64,000 nucleotides of DNA, from NCBI GenBank assembly GCA_947652605.1, contig OX393576.1, positions 50,010,966-50,074,965 on the forward strand, written 5' to 3'. This document shows positions 44,703-54,834 of the stretch, in pieces. A model generated the notes under the pieces. The model was not told where the DNA came from. It made no database searches and saw only the letters and a list, made by a program, of their open reading frames with translations. The translations under genes were made by a program, and so were the position numbers. The DNA is from Elmis aenea (taxonomy: Eukaryota > Arthropoda > Insecta > Coleoptera > Elmidae). Every line of letters begins with the position of its first letter. Positions within the stretch are counted from its first letter, which is position 1.

Positions 44703-45890
44703 ATGACCCAAACTAACGCCTACAACTATAATATAGGTGTACAGCCAAACCCAAATACTACTTTGAACTATGATGACCAATGGGAACAAGTGACAAATAA
44801 AAGAAAAAGTGTAAAAAGTCCGGAAGAGGTAGCTAAACTCAAAAAACAGGCTAAAATCAGTGATTACTATCTAGGCAGTACACCCACAAGTAACAGATTT
44901 GATAGCCTCTTAAAAGAAGGGGACACAGAACCCGACGAAGAAACAATAGAAATAAAGAATGAACCTAAACCGCCGCCAATATTTGTAGCAGATGTGAAGA
45001 ATATCAATCCACTAACAAAATTGCTGGACGAAATAGCTAAAGATAAGTACATCATAAAAGCTTTACACAACGAGCAAGTGAAAATTCAACCTAAAGAAAG
45101 CGAAGTATACAGAATCATTATTAAAGCATTAAAGGAAAAAAACACGCAATACCACACGTATAAACCCAAACAGGATAAGAGTTTCCGAGTTGTTTTAAAA
45201 AATATTCACCCCTCCACAGAAACAGCTCTAATAAAGAAAAACATCCAAGACCTAGGACATGAAGTCACAAACGTATGGAATATAAGACAACAAGGAACAA
45301 ACAACCCTCTACCAATGTTCTTTATTGATTTAAGACAAAAAGAAAATAATAAAGACATCTATAAAGTCAAATTATTTATGAATTCGAGCGTACAGGTTGA
45401 GGCACCTCACGTAAAAAGGGAAATCCCACAATGTACTCGATGCCAGAGATTTGGGCACACAAAAAACTTTTGTAACAAGAGCCCACGCTGTGTTAAATGC
45501 ACAGAAAACCACCTTACCAAGGATTGTACCAGGAACACAAACAATAACGAAGTAAAATGCGTTAATTGTAACGAAAACCACCCAGCTAATTACAGAGGGT
45601 GCATCGTGCATAAACAATTACAACAAAAAATGTACCCAAAGCTTAGAGAAAAAACATTTGGTCAAAAGGTGCAACCAGGTACTTCATACACACAAGTAAC
45701 GCAACAGAATCAGCAACAATCACTACTGAACAATACTGAAAATAAACCAATCCCAGCAAATAATACCCAACAAACAAACGATATCATGGAACTGAAGAAC
45801 ATGATGAAAGATCTAATAAACCAAATGGGGATAATGATGAATCTTATTACTACACTAGTCAATAAAATGCCATATGGCTCAGCTTCTTAA
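44703..45890 (+). CDS. Jockey ORF1, gag-like nucleic-acid-binding protein
   Basis: A 395-residue RNA-binding protein that would package the element's RNA. The N-terminal third is polar and lysine/asparagine rich. Residues about 155-243 form a conserved region (FRVVLKNIHPSTETALIKK onward) that precedes the zinc knuckles in insect Jockey-clade gag proteins. Three CCHC knuckles follow: C244-x2-C-x4-H-x4-C257, C263-x2-C-x3-H-x4-C275 and C286-x2-C-x3-H-x6-C300. The C-terminus is glutamine/asparagine rich, with a hydrophobic amphipathic end. The ATG at 44703 is the first long-frame start after the 5' UTR. The frame overlaps ORF2 by 17 bp in another frame. Confidence 0.93.
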   Translation: MTQTNAYNYNIGVQPNPNTTLNYDDQWEQVTNKRKSVKSPEEVAKLKKQAKISDYYLGSTPTSNRFDSLLKEGDTEPDEETIEIKNEPKPPPIFVADVKNINPLTKLLDEIAKDKYIIKALHNEQVKIQPKESEVYRIIIKALKEKNTQYHTYKPKQDKSFRVVLKNIHPSTETALIKKNIQDLGHEVTNVWNIRQQGTNNPLPMFFIDLRQKENNKDIYKVKLFMNSSVQVEAPHVKREIPQCTRCQRFGHTKNFCNKSPRCVKCTENHLTKDCTRNTNNNEVKCVNCNENHPANYRGCIVHKQLQQKMYPKLREKTFGQKVQPGTSYTQVTQQNQQQSLLNNTENKPIPANNTQQTNDIMELKNMMKDLINQMGIMMNLITTLVNKMPYGSAS

Positions 45891-48567
45891 AATAGGAGTA
45901 TGGAACGCCAACGGCTTGTGCCAACATACACAAGAAATAAAATCCTTTTTAGTAAGCAACGAAATCGACGTAATGTTAATAGCAGAGACACATTTCACCA
46001 ACAAAAGTTACATGAAAATACCCAGATATCAAATCTATAATACTAATCACCCGGATGGAACAGCGCATGGTTGTACTGCCATTATAGTCAGAAATGGCAT
46101 TAAGCATTACGAACTATGCAAATACGATCAAGAACATTTGCAAGCTACAAGTGTTGCAGTCGAAGAAACAACTGGTACGCTGAGATTATCAGCAATCTAC
46201 TGTCCACCTAAATACAATAATAAGAAGAAAGACTTTGAGCAATTCTTTAAGACACTTGGTAATAAATTTATTGCTGGAGGGGATTATAACGCCAAGCATA
46301 CCCAATGGGGTTCGAGGATAATAACTACCAAGGGCAGGGAACTATTAGCAGCAATGACTGGTAGCAACTTAACCCACCTATCGACAGGTCAACCTACATA
46401 TTGGCCCACTGACAAAAGGAAAATCCCCGACTTATTAGACTTCTGTGTCGCAAAAGGAGTAAACACTGCCCAATTTAAAATCAATTCAAGCCTAGACCTC
46501 TCATCGGATCATTCGCCGATTATTATTACTATGTATTCCCATGTTCTGCAAATACATAAAAATCCAATGCTCTTTAGTAAAAAAACTGATTGGGAAGCTT
46601 TTAAAGAAAAACTAGATGAACTTATTGTTCTAAAAATTCCACTCAAAACGACTGAAGACGTTGATGAAGCAGTCACTAAATTAACTAAAACCATACAGGC
46701 TGCAGCGTGGATGGTTACACCTGAACAGAACAGTCTACAGAAAAGAAATGAATGTCCCATAATAGTTAAACAAAAAATTGCGGATAAACGAAAACTAAGA
46801 AGGCGATGGCAGATAACAAGGTCAGAAGAGGATAAGAAAAATTTTAACAAAGCCGCAAAAGACTTAAAAAAACTGCTACTACACCTGAAAAACCAATCCA
46901 TTCAAAAATATCTTAGTGAATTGACGGACTCGGAGACAACAGATTATTCATTATGGAAGGCTACAAAACAATTAAAAAGACCGCAGCAATTCATTCCACC
47001 CATTAAACACCGAGATGGTGAGTGGGCTAGAAACGATAAGGAAAAAGCGACCGCATTTGCTGACCACCTGAAAAATGTATTCAAACCCTTTACATCGGAA
47101 TCAATCCCCGAAGATGAAGCTGAAATTAAAGAATTCTTAGCAGCACCGTATCAGATGGATATGCCTATTGCAAAAGTGAAGGCGAGGGAAGTGAAATACA
47201 CGATAAAAAAGGAAATTAACCCCAAAAAGGCACCAGGATTCGACCTAATAACGGGAAAAGTGTTGCAGGAAATGACTGATAAAGGCATAAAAGCTATAGT
47301 ACAAATATTTAATTCGGCTATAAGATTAGGATACTTCCCTAATCTCTGGAAAATAGCACAGATAATCATGTTGCCTAAACCGGGCAAAAAACCTGAAGAG
47401 ATAACGTCGTACAGGCCCATAAGTCTCCTGCCAACGCTTTCAAAGGTATTTGAGAAAATCCTACTAAAAAGAATGCAGCCAATACTTGAAGAGAAACAAT
47501 TAATACCCAACCACCAATTCGGATTCCGAAATAAACATGGCACGATCGAACAAATACATAGAGTAGTCAACAAAATCAACAATGCTCTTGAAACAAAAAA
47601 GTTCTGTTCTGCCGCCTTCCTAGATTTAAGCCAGGCTTTTGACAAAGTCTGGCATGAGGGCTTGTGCTATAAACTTAAGAAGGACCTGCCGCACCAATTA
47701 TACGAAGTACTAAAATCTTATTTAACAGAACGCCATTACCTTGTCAAGTACAAAGAAGAATACACTGAACTGCAAAACATACTATCTGGTGTACCGCAAG
47801 GAAGTGTGCTGGGACCTGTATTATACCTGTTATATACAGCTGACCTTCCAACAACTCGGCTAACTACTGTAGTGACCTTTGCGGACGATACTGCTGTACT
47901 AGCAACACATCCTAACCCTGCAGCAGCCACGAAAAACCTACAAACCAACCTCAATAAAATCCATCTGTGGCTTAAAAAATGGAAAATGAAAGTTAACGAA
48001 GACAAATCAGTACACGTGACGTACACTATGAAAAAAGATAATTGCCCACCCGTTATACTAAATGGACGACAATTACAACATTTAGATAATGTAAAATATC
48101 TCGGCCTGCATCTAGACCGCAGAATGAATTGGCAAAAACATATATTCACTAAGAGAAAGCAACTTGGTATGAAACTGCGGCAAATGTACTGGATGATTGG
48201 TAGACAATCACAGCTAACATTAGAGAACAAACTATTAATTTATAAAGTAATACTAAAGCCCATATGGAGTTATGGTATCCAGCTTTGGGGCTCAGCCAGC
48301 AACACCAACATTGACATAATACAACGATTTCAGAATAAAGTTCTTCGAACCATAGTGAACGCACCTTGGTATGTACCCAACGCAGTAATACAATGTGATC
48401 TGTGCGTGCCTTCAGTGAAAGAAGAAATAAAAAAGTTTAGTTCCAGATACAGTGAACGAGTAAAAGTCCACCCTAACAAGTTAGCAAACAATCTCATGGA
48501 CAAAGAGTGCGAAACTAGGCGGCTAAAAAGGTTCAAGCCATCAGACCTCACAACCCGGTTTGATTAG
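45874..48567 (+). CDS. Jockey ORF2, AP endonuclease plus reverse transcriptase
   Basis: An 897-residue polyprotein that nicks target DNA and reverse-transcribes the element (target-primed reverse transcription). The APE-type endonuclease is at about 5-230, with N13, E38, D137 and N139 in GGDYNAKH, and SDH at 211-213. The RT spans about 480-760: palm Asp584 in FLDLSQAFDKVWH, SGVPQGSVLGP at about 640, FADD at 669-672, and KYLGLHLDRRMNW about 730-745. The C-terminal domain has a WSYGIQLWG stretch and PW motif. All catalytic residues are present and there is no stop. The ATG at 45874 overlaps the end of ORF1, so ORF2 translation probably needs reinitiation or a similar mechanism. Confidence 0.96.
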   Translation: MAQLLKIGVWNANGLCQHTQEIKSFLVSNEIDVMLIAETHFTNKSYMKIPRYQIYNTNHPDGTAHGCTAIIVRNGIKHYELCKYDQEHLQATSVAVEETTGTLRLSAIYCPPKYNNKKKDFEQFFKTLGNKFIAGGDYNAKHTQWGSRIITTKGRELLAAMTGSNLTHLSTGQPTYWPTDKRKIPDLLDFCVAKGVNTAQFKINSSLDLSSDHSPIIITMYSHVLQIHKNPMLFSKKTDWEAFKEKLDELIVLKIPLKTTEDVDEAVTKLTKTIQAAAWMVTPEQNSLQKRNECPIIVKQKIADKRKLRRRWQITRSEEDKKNFNKAAKDLKKLLLHLKNQSIQKYLSELTDSETTDYSLWKATKQLKRPQQFIPPIKHRDGEWARNDKEKATAFADHLKNVFKPFTSESIPEDEAEIKEFLAAPYQMDMPIAKVKAREVKYTIKKEINPKKAPGFDLITGKVLQEMTDKGIKAIVQIFNSAIRLGYFPNLWKIAQIIMLPKPGKKPEEITSYRPISLLPTLSKVFEKILLKRMQPILEEKQLIPNHQFGFRNKHGTIEQIHRVVNKINNALETKKFCSAAFLDLSQAFDKVWHEGLCYKLKKDLPHQLYEVLKSYLTERHYLVKYKEEYTELQNILSGVPQGSVLGPVLYLLYTADLPTTRLTTVVTFADDTAVLATHPNPAAATKNLQTNLNKIHLWLKKWKMKVNEDKSVHVTYTMKKDNCPPVILNGRQLQHLDNVKYLGLHLDRRMNWQKHIFTKRKQLGMKLRQMYWMIGRQSQLTLENKLLIYKVILKPIWSYGIQLWGSASNTNIDIIQRFQNKVLRTIVNAPWYVPNAVIQCDLCVPSVKEEIKKFSSRYSERVKVHPNKLANNLMDKECETRRLKRFKPSDLTTRFD

Positions 48568-48802
48568 CATTGCTAGACTAAAAATTAGAATTAGAAACCT
48601 CTTTTAAGTTAATTATTTGTTACGTAGGTAAAATTTGTTACTTAGGTAAGATTTGTTACTTAGGCAAAAAAGGGACTATCCACTGGGATAAGCCCTACAA
48701 GTCAATTAATTATTTTTAATTTTTTCAATTAATTATTTTTAATTTTAATTTCACAAAAACACTTATTGTCCGTCTCTAGGACAGATTGTGTAAAATGTAA
48801 TG

Positions 48803-48804
<2 letters not shown>
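48568..48804 (+). other. Jockey 3' UTR with short tandem units
   Basis: Non-coding. It contains about three units of (A/G)TTTGTTACTTAGGTAA-type sequence at 48618-48668 and a 24-bp duplication (TCAATTAATTATTTTTAATT) at 48700-48745. Confidence 0.85.

Positions 48805-48835
<31 letters not shown>
48805..48835 (+). repeat. poly(A) tail of the Jockey element
   Basis: 31 consecutive A residues followed directly by the right target-site duplication. Confidence 0.95.
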
Positions 48836-48839
<4 letters not shown>

Positions 48840-48845
48840 TAAAAC

Positions 48846-50060
48846 TTTTTAAAGATATTTTAACTATTTTTTAAACATCAAAATATAATTTATTCTTCAT
48901 ATTTTCCTAATTTATCATAGAGTGATCTGACAAAAATATTAGTTTCATGTAACTTATAACCATTTTTCCCTGTGACATTTTTTTTTGTACACTTGAAAAT
49001 TATACTTTTTAATTTTATAATAACACGAAATTTTGTAAGACTCATGAAGTTTTTAACAATTTTTATCAGTCGAATAATCGCAAATGTTCGTTAATTAATC
49101 AACAGAAACAAATTATTTTAAACATCTTACACTTTGATTATTAAATCATAGAGCAAGGTTTAATGTAAAAAACTATGGCGCATCGTTGTCGATAGTCTTT
49201 TAGTATTCAGCAGCCTGTATTATCTATGTGCAGACCGATTAAAATTTGAGTTCAATCATGGAGATCTCGCTTATCATAACAGATAGGGTATGGTATATGT
49301 AATTGCTAAATTTAAAGTTGCTTAATAATTCGAAAAGAGAATTTAAAATATGCTGGACAGCATTCTTAAACACTGGGAAAAATCTAAAAATCTTCTTGAT
49401 TTTCCACTTTTAATGAGTTCGTTTTTAATTGGATGAACTTTTGAAAAATGATTCTAGGTATTGTGCAAAATTGTGAGAAAATAAAAACATTTCTTAAGCA
49501 AAATACGTAATATTTTCAAATCCAACATGTACCAAAATAGGAACTTTTAGAGAACTTTTTAAAATTTATAAAATTAGGGCACGAAAATTTAACTGTTTTA
49601 AGTTAGGATAATATCCAAATTTTGGACTACCTAAGCTTAGGTCTTAAATCAAATGTTATGTAAAACAGTTGTAAGTTTAATGTGTAGTTCTTGGACCACA
49701 CTATATATTATGATGTTCCTTATTTAACATTTTTTTAAATGTTGCTGGGTCACTTCCTAATTTTGTTTCAACTATAGAAAAACACGTCTCTCTAAAATTT
49801 TAGGTCATTTGTGCAACATTTAAAGGTCGCTGAAATGGTTTGAAATTGAGCTTTGTTACGTATATGTGTTAAGGCTGCTGTTCAATAAAGGACTCCAAAA
49901 AAGTAGAATGTAATAATATGTCCAACGTCTCTCCTATATAACATTTTACCACTAACAAATTAAATTGTTTACAATTTTAATCCTACTCTGAAGCACTTAA
50001 AATTGTCTTTTTGAACAACTTTGGTTAAAATTGTCAATGATTTTTTAGTGGTTAAATGTT
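48846..50060. other. A+T-rich, no gene; one 19-bp inverted repeat
   Basis: ATATAACATTTTACCACTAA at 49937 pairs with TTAGTGGTTAAATGTTATAT at 50045, just outside the left edge of the next foldback. No exon is seen. Confidence 0.45.
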
Positions 50061-50199
50061 ATATGTCTACCTAGTGCGTGTTTTGTTCATAATGGTTTAT
50101 TATGTAGAATAGACCAAAATTTATTGGCGATCATAAGTTACATAACCTATAATTATGTTTTATTATACCCACGGTCTACTACACAGGTTAGGAAACCTA

Positions 50200-50350
50200 T
50201 CAAAAAATTTGGAACTTTTCGACATAAATTTCCGCTAGATGGCGATAAGTCTAAGAACCATTCGCCATAAATATCCGTTAGATGGCGATAAGTCTAAGAA
50301 CCATTCGCCATAAATATCCGTTAGATGGCGATAAGTTTAAGAACCTGTGC
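50200..50350. repeat. three tandem ~43-bp units in the MITE
   Basis: Units containing TAGATGGCGATAAGT(C/T)TAAGAA occur at about 50233, 50278 and 50321. Inverted single copies lie near the other end (50995-51100) and in the short copy at 28820-28855. Confidence 0.85.
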
Positions 50351-50381
50351 TTGCACTAGGTGGGATCTTATTTTGAACAAT

Positions 50382-50889
50382 TATTATTATTATTTAGTCA
50401 TGAATCCTTCTACTGTTAGGTGTAGGACTGTTGAGTTGTGTTGTACTGACTTTTTTTCATGTTTTTTTGTCTTGTGCTAGCCTTTTTATGTCTTTCCATT
50501 TGATGTTTTTATCCGCTGCTGCATTTTAACTTCGTCGTGCCAGGTTTTTCTTGGTCTACCTCGTTTGTTTTTTTCCTGTGTTCTTGCTTCATATGCTCTT
50601 CTGGTTAACCTTTCTTCTTTCATCCTATAAATGTGACCCAACCATCCCAGCTGCCTTTCCTGTATTTTTGTTTCAACTGATTTTATCTTTAATTGTTCTC
50701 TATATGTTTCGTTTCTGATTCTGTCTTTTTTTGTTTTTCTTTGGATTTTTCTTAGAAATCTCATTTCAGCTGCATTCACTCGGCTACTATTTTTATTTGT
50801 GCGTGCCCACTTTTCACTTCCGTATAAAAGTGCCGGAGTTACTAACTTTTTGACCACTTCTACTTTTGTTGTTTTTGGGACTTATCTAT
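50382..50889 (-). mobile_element. 5'-truncated RTE-like retrotransposon inside the MITE
   Basis: A minus-strand element with an (ATT)n tail at 50382-50396 and 11-bp target duplications TTTTGAACAAT (50371-50381 and 50890-50900). It is the third level of nesting. Only the C-terminal part of ORF2 remains. The related fragment at 5373-5590 is older. Confidence 0.85.
50486..50880 (-). pseudogene. C-terminal ORF2 fragment of an RTE-like element
   Basis: Open for 123 residues from the first Met at 50857: LVTPALLYGSEKW, then AAEMRFLRKIQRKTKKDRIR, QLGWLGHIYRMKEERL and RGRPRKTWHDEVK, ending at a stop (50486). YGSE.W..(T)..K...AAEMR.LR.I...T..DR.RN and L.W.GH..RM, then GRPR..W.D, are the conserved C-terminal signature of RTE-like and related insect non-LTR ORF2 proteins. 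The endonuclease and RT catalytic regions are missing by 5' truncation, so it is not functional despite the open frame. The clade assignment is from pattern memory. Confidence 0.75.
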
Positions 50890-52315
50890 TTTTGAACAAT
50901 ACTGACTTAAATTGGGCTAAACATTTTCATATAAATCTTCTGATTAATTACATTCAAATTTTGCGAATTTTTTGAGCGAAAGCCTATAAATCTCGCTGAC
51001 TATGTCAAAATCTTGTACATGAACCGTTTCTTAGACTTATTGCCATCTAGCGATAATATATGGTGAACGGTTCTTAGACTTATCGCCATCTGTAGGATAA
51101 TTTACGGAACTAGTTACCGGCCTCAGTCGGTTTTATATGGGAGTTTCCCAACCTGTGTAGTAGACCGTAATTATACCAAGTGTTTTGTTTCCGCGCACCG
51201 ATATCTAAAGTTATAACTTTAAATACAACACGCTGTATATTTTTAATTTTTAAATTCCAAATTAAATTCTCTTCCAATAATGTAAAAGGTTTTTTTGGTG
51301 CCTAAGGTCAATCGTTTTTAGTTGTTTGCGTTTTTTTTTTTTTAAATATTGACGAAAACAGATCTTTAACTAAATATTCATATTTAACGATTAAATATAG
51401 CCAGTGTAAAATATTTTCAAAGTTTCGTTACCAATCCTTCTAGAAAGCCTTCTGAATAGTTACATTTTTTAAATAATACACAGGGTGCTTGTTTTGTTCC
51501 ATTCATTTAACTGAATTTTAAACACGTTAACTCAAGTTTTTCAAATAGAACACGCTGTATTTTTTTATATTTCCGTGTAGATGATTAATTGTCTATAAAA
51601 AACAATACAGGTGTGCTATATCTAAAACTAATATTTCTAGAGTTTTTCTGAACATTTTTTTTTACAATTTTTTTAAAGCCTACTATTTTAATTCTATCAA
51701 ATAGTGCATCGTTACCCACAAATTATAACTCAAGAAATATTAACTTTAGAAATAGATCACATTTGTTGTTGTTTTTTTAAGACAATTAAATGATTTCTAC
51801 TAAAATGTTCTATTTGAAAAGCTTGACTTATTCGTGTTTAAAATTCAGTTAAATGTATGGAATAAAACAAACACCGTGTGTATTATTTAAAAAAATTAAC
51901 AATTCAGAAGGCACTGTAAGATAATAATTGTTAACGAAACTTCCCAAATATATTACACTGAATTTATAAAATCGTTAAAGTTAAATATTTTGTTGAAGAT
52001 CTGTTTTCGCCAATATTTATTAAAAAAAAAAAACATAAATAACTCAAAAACGATTGATTTTAGACACACAAAAAAAAACCTTATAAATTATTAAAAGAGA
52101 ATTTAATTTGGAATTTAAAAAGTAAAAATATACAGGGTGTTGTATTTCAAGTAAAAAAGTTGCATATCGGTGCGCGGAAACAAAACACTCGGTTAAGCTT
52201 AAAAACACCTTAGGTTTAGTAACTAATGACCGGCAATAAATGTTGTCCTAAAAAATTTTTTCTCTTCTGTATAATAAGCTAGATATGAAGAAAATACGCA
52301 CTAGGTAGACAGCCT

Positions 52316-52526
52316 GTATTTATTTAAATTTTAAAAAAAAACAGATAACATGTTATTACAATTTATAATTAACTTTTTTCAAATAACAATTTTTTCTGAG
52401 AAAATGTCAGGAAATAGAATAAAACTAGGAGGTGACCTAATACATATTTAAAAAAAATAATAATTAAGAACCACCCTGCTGTATACGCATTATCAAAATG
52501 ATATAAATAAACCTATTACAATTACT

Positions 52527-52575
<49 letters not shown>

Positions 52576-53189
52576 AAGCAGTACTACGAGTCAAACTAGA
52601 TAACGAATTTTCTTTCTTCTTGCATTTATGCTTTTTTTTTGCATCCTTTCGATGTCTCCAACAACAAAAAACGGAAATTTTGCAATAAACCAGTGTGCAA
52701 AATTATACGGCTATCGCTCGCCAACGGTATCTACCCACAGTTTGCAACAAATCAAGAGCGTCAGTTTTTTTACTCAGTTATACGATAAAAAAGTTATATA
52801 CAGTAAATTACAAGTTGTATCATCCGTCCGACGTAAACCTTTACAAACAAAATTGATTTCACAAATCGTGTGCAATAAAAACCACAATAAATGCCTCAGA
52901 CGTCGCTTTGCTTGTGTCACAAAAGTACTTAAAATTATTAATATTATGGTCAAATCACGGTTACATGGAAAACGCTTCCAGTAAAGAAACTTACGCTTGA
53001 AAAACTCTTCGGTTATAAAATTATGTTTTAGCGGTTGCCGTAGATAAAGTTTAGTATCCAATACGCTTTACGCTTGATCAAGTTGAGGTTATGAAAATAA
53101 AAGAGTGTATTTTATAAGCTGCGGAGAGTACATTCGTCCGCATTGCAACACCAAAAGTATAAGGGAACATACATATTTTAATGTTTGTT
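52316..53189. other. no gene seen
   Basis: A+T-rich sequence with a CAA microsatellite. The plus frame 52628-52984 and the minus frame 52774-53061 overlap in opposite directions and show no known domain. Confidence 0.35.
52527..52575. repeat. (CAA)n microsatellite
   Basis: About sixteen consecutive CAA/ACA units. Confidence 0.95.
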
Positions 53190-53330
53190 TGGCGACAGTT
53201 TTGAAGTTGGGACATCCGCAGGTGGAGAGATGCCGCCTGGAACTTGTGGTTCGCAGCTGCGGGCGGATTTACAGCCGGGTAGAGCTTAGCTCAAGGCTGC
53301 CACAGCAGTAAAGTGTCCCAGAGTTTCCCC
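53190..53330. other. GC-richer unique island
   Basis: Non-repeated, clearly GC richer, with an E-box-like CAGCTG at 53254 and CAGGTG at 53218. No exon can be defined. Candidate regulatory DNA. Confidence 0.3.
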
Positions 53331-53739
53331 CATTTTATGATCATTCTATGCAGACTCTAGATATTCCTTTAGTATGGAAGGAAATGGACCGTCACTATAT
53401 CACCCTGGATTTGTTGCGATTACCAAGTTACTTCGAATCGTGGATGTCACAGTTTTCTTATTTCATTTATTATCACTGAACTCGGTACATTGCACTAACG
53501 CCTATTATATTTCGTCGCTAAGTGTTTAAATTGTTAAGTTTTACGCAAACTCACTTCTGTAGGAAATTTTGATGTAAAACTAAAAGCGTTTCTTCACGCA
53601 TAATCTTCCCTTGAGAGCATTTGGAGGAAAAATAATGCTGCCAAGTCGCAGACAATAAAAAGGGCTTCGTTGTTTTGTGGATAATATTAATAAAAACGAC
53701 AGCACCAAACGCCACAAAGTTTTTTTAGTTTTTCAAATG
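53331..53739. other. no feature seen
   Basis: Unique A+T-rich sequence up to the hAT MITE target site. Confidence 0.35.
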
Positions 53740-53747
53740 CTAATTTC

Positions 53748-54826
53748 CAGGGACTGAGAACGGAACGAAAACGAAAACGTTAAACGAAATTAACCGAAAT
53801 TTTTTTAAGAACGAAAACGAAACCGAAAACGAAATTATTATTTTTCGTTCAAGAACGAAAACGAAATAAATATTTTCCAAAACCGGTTTTAACCGGTTTT
53901 AACCGGTTTTGTCGCTATTTCAATTTTATTTGTTAAACACAAACGCGAATTTACCTTCTGTGCTGGGGAAACTCCACGAGGCAGTAAAAAATCTCACTTG
54001 AAATAAGTGAGCTTCACTTTTCTCCATATATTTACGTGAATATGTATTAACAACTTTATTGTTTATACTTGCAATTTCGTGTAACACAATTAACGGTACA
54101 GATATTCTTTATTTCTAATTTGTTTTTTAGTTCATCAATATAGAATATACACTTGATTGGATATATATTATCAATGTGTATGTTTTATTTACGTTTAGAC
54201 ATAATAATAGTAAAATTTATTCTTACTTCGAAAAGGACTAATGTAAAAGAAGATTTATTGGAAGATGTGTTGCTAGTAATTTAACGGAATGTGAAAATGT
54301 ATATTGTATGGCATGTACAAACTATAAAGTTAAAGTATATTTCAAGTTAATATAAGTTTTTTTAAATATCTTTTTTATTTATAACATTTAGTAAATTATC
54401 CACTTGAATTCATACTTTTGTCTATTTAAATAATTACAGCAGGATCTTATTTAATTCAAATGCATATATTTTTAGTACTAAAACAAATTTAAAACAGCAC
54501 TTGCTATATTTTCATATTTTTAGATAAAGATCGTGTGTCTAATTTAACCTAATCACGTTGTGTTTTTGCACCTTACGGGTGTTAAACTTAATAAAATGGT
54601 TAAATGTCAAATATTGTTATCGTATTTATAGAGGGTTGTGGTGACTAGAAAAAAAATGATTTTTTGACGACAAAAAAATATTGTAAAACCGGTTTTAACA
54701 GTTATTATTTCGGTTCACGAAAACGAAAAAAGAATTTTTTCGGTTAGAACGAAAAGAACGAAAACGATATATTTCGTTTTCGTTCCGAACAGAAACGAAC
54801 GGATTTTTTTTCGTTTTTAGTCCCTG
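53748..54826. mobile_element. 1.1-kb hAT MITE with perfect 8-bp TSD
   Basis: Ends CAGGGACTGAGAACGGAACG and inverse TTTTTAGTCCCTG; flanks CTAATTTC at 53740-53747 and 54827-54834. Both subterminal regions are dense arrays of GAACGAAAACGAAA words, inverted relative to each other, followed by AACCGGTTTT repeats. The middle (53900-54680) is A+T rich and non-coding. Confidence 0.93.
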
Positions 54827-54834
54827 CTAATTTC

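Larger units (their letters stand above)
44520..48835 (+). mobile_element. full-length Jockey-type non-LTR retrotransposon
   Basis: 4.3 kb from the first base after the left target duplication to the end of the poly(A) tail. It has a 5' UTR of about 183 bp beginning near AGTCAGTG, ORF1 (44703-45890), ORF2 (45874-48567), a 3' UTR and a 31-A tail. Both frames are open, with key residues present, and the target duplication is perfect. This implies a recent insertion. It belongs with Jockey-clade elements because it has a CCHC-knuckle gag-like ORF1, an APE endonuclease and RT, and no RNase H is apparent in the 897-residue ORF2. Confidence 0.95.
50170..51169. mobile_element. 1000-bp MITE (CACGGTCTAC..GTAGACCGTA), 8-bp TSD
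   Basis: Starts CACGGTCTACTACACAGGTT and ends AACCTGTGTAGTAGACCGTA; perfect 8-bp duplications ATTATACC lie at 50162-50169 and 51170-51177. It is the same family as 28548-28912, in opposite orientation. The left part has tandem ~43-bp units (GATGGCGATAAGTCTAAGAA / CCATTCGCCATAAATATCCG, 50235-50345). The interior carries an RTE-like retrotransposon insertion (50382-50889). Confidence 0.93.
50061..52315. mobile_element. foldback element interrupted by a MITE
   Basis: Inverted arms: left 50064-50165 (GTCTACCTAGTGCGT, GGTTTATTATGTAGA) and 51178-51650 (AGTGTTTTGTTTCCGCGCAC, ACAACACGCTGTATATTTT, ACACAGGGTGCTTGTTTTGT); right 51720-52315, the inverse, ending ..GGTAGACAGCCTG|TA. The left arm is split at 50170 by the 1000-bp MITE. 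The left terminus has lost a few bases. The right half is the parent-type sequence of the copy at 41405-42003. Confidence 0.85.

Noticed and set aside
46509..48551. Minus-strand frames of 71-164 residues over the Jockey ORF2
   Set aside because: They are shadows of the intact plus-strand reverse transcriptase gene.
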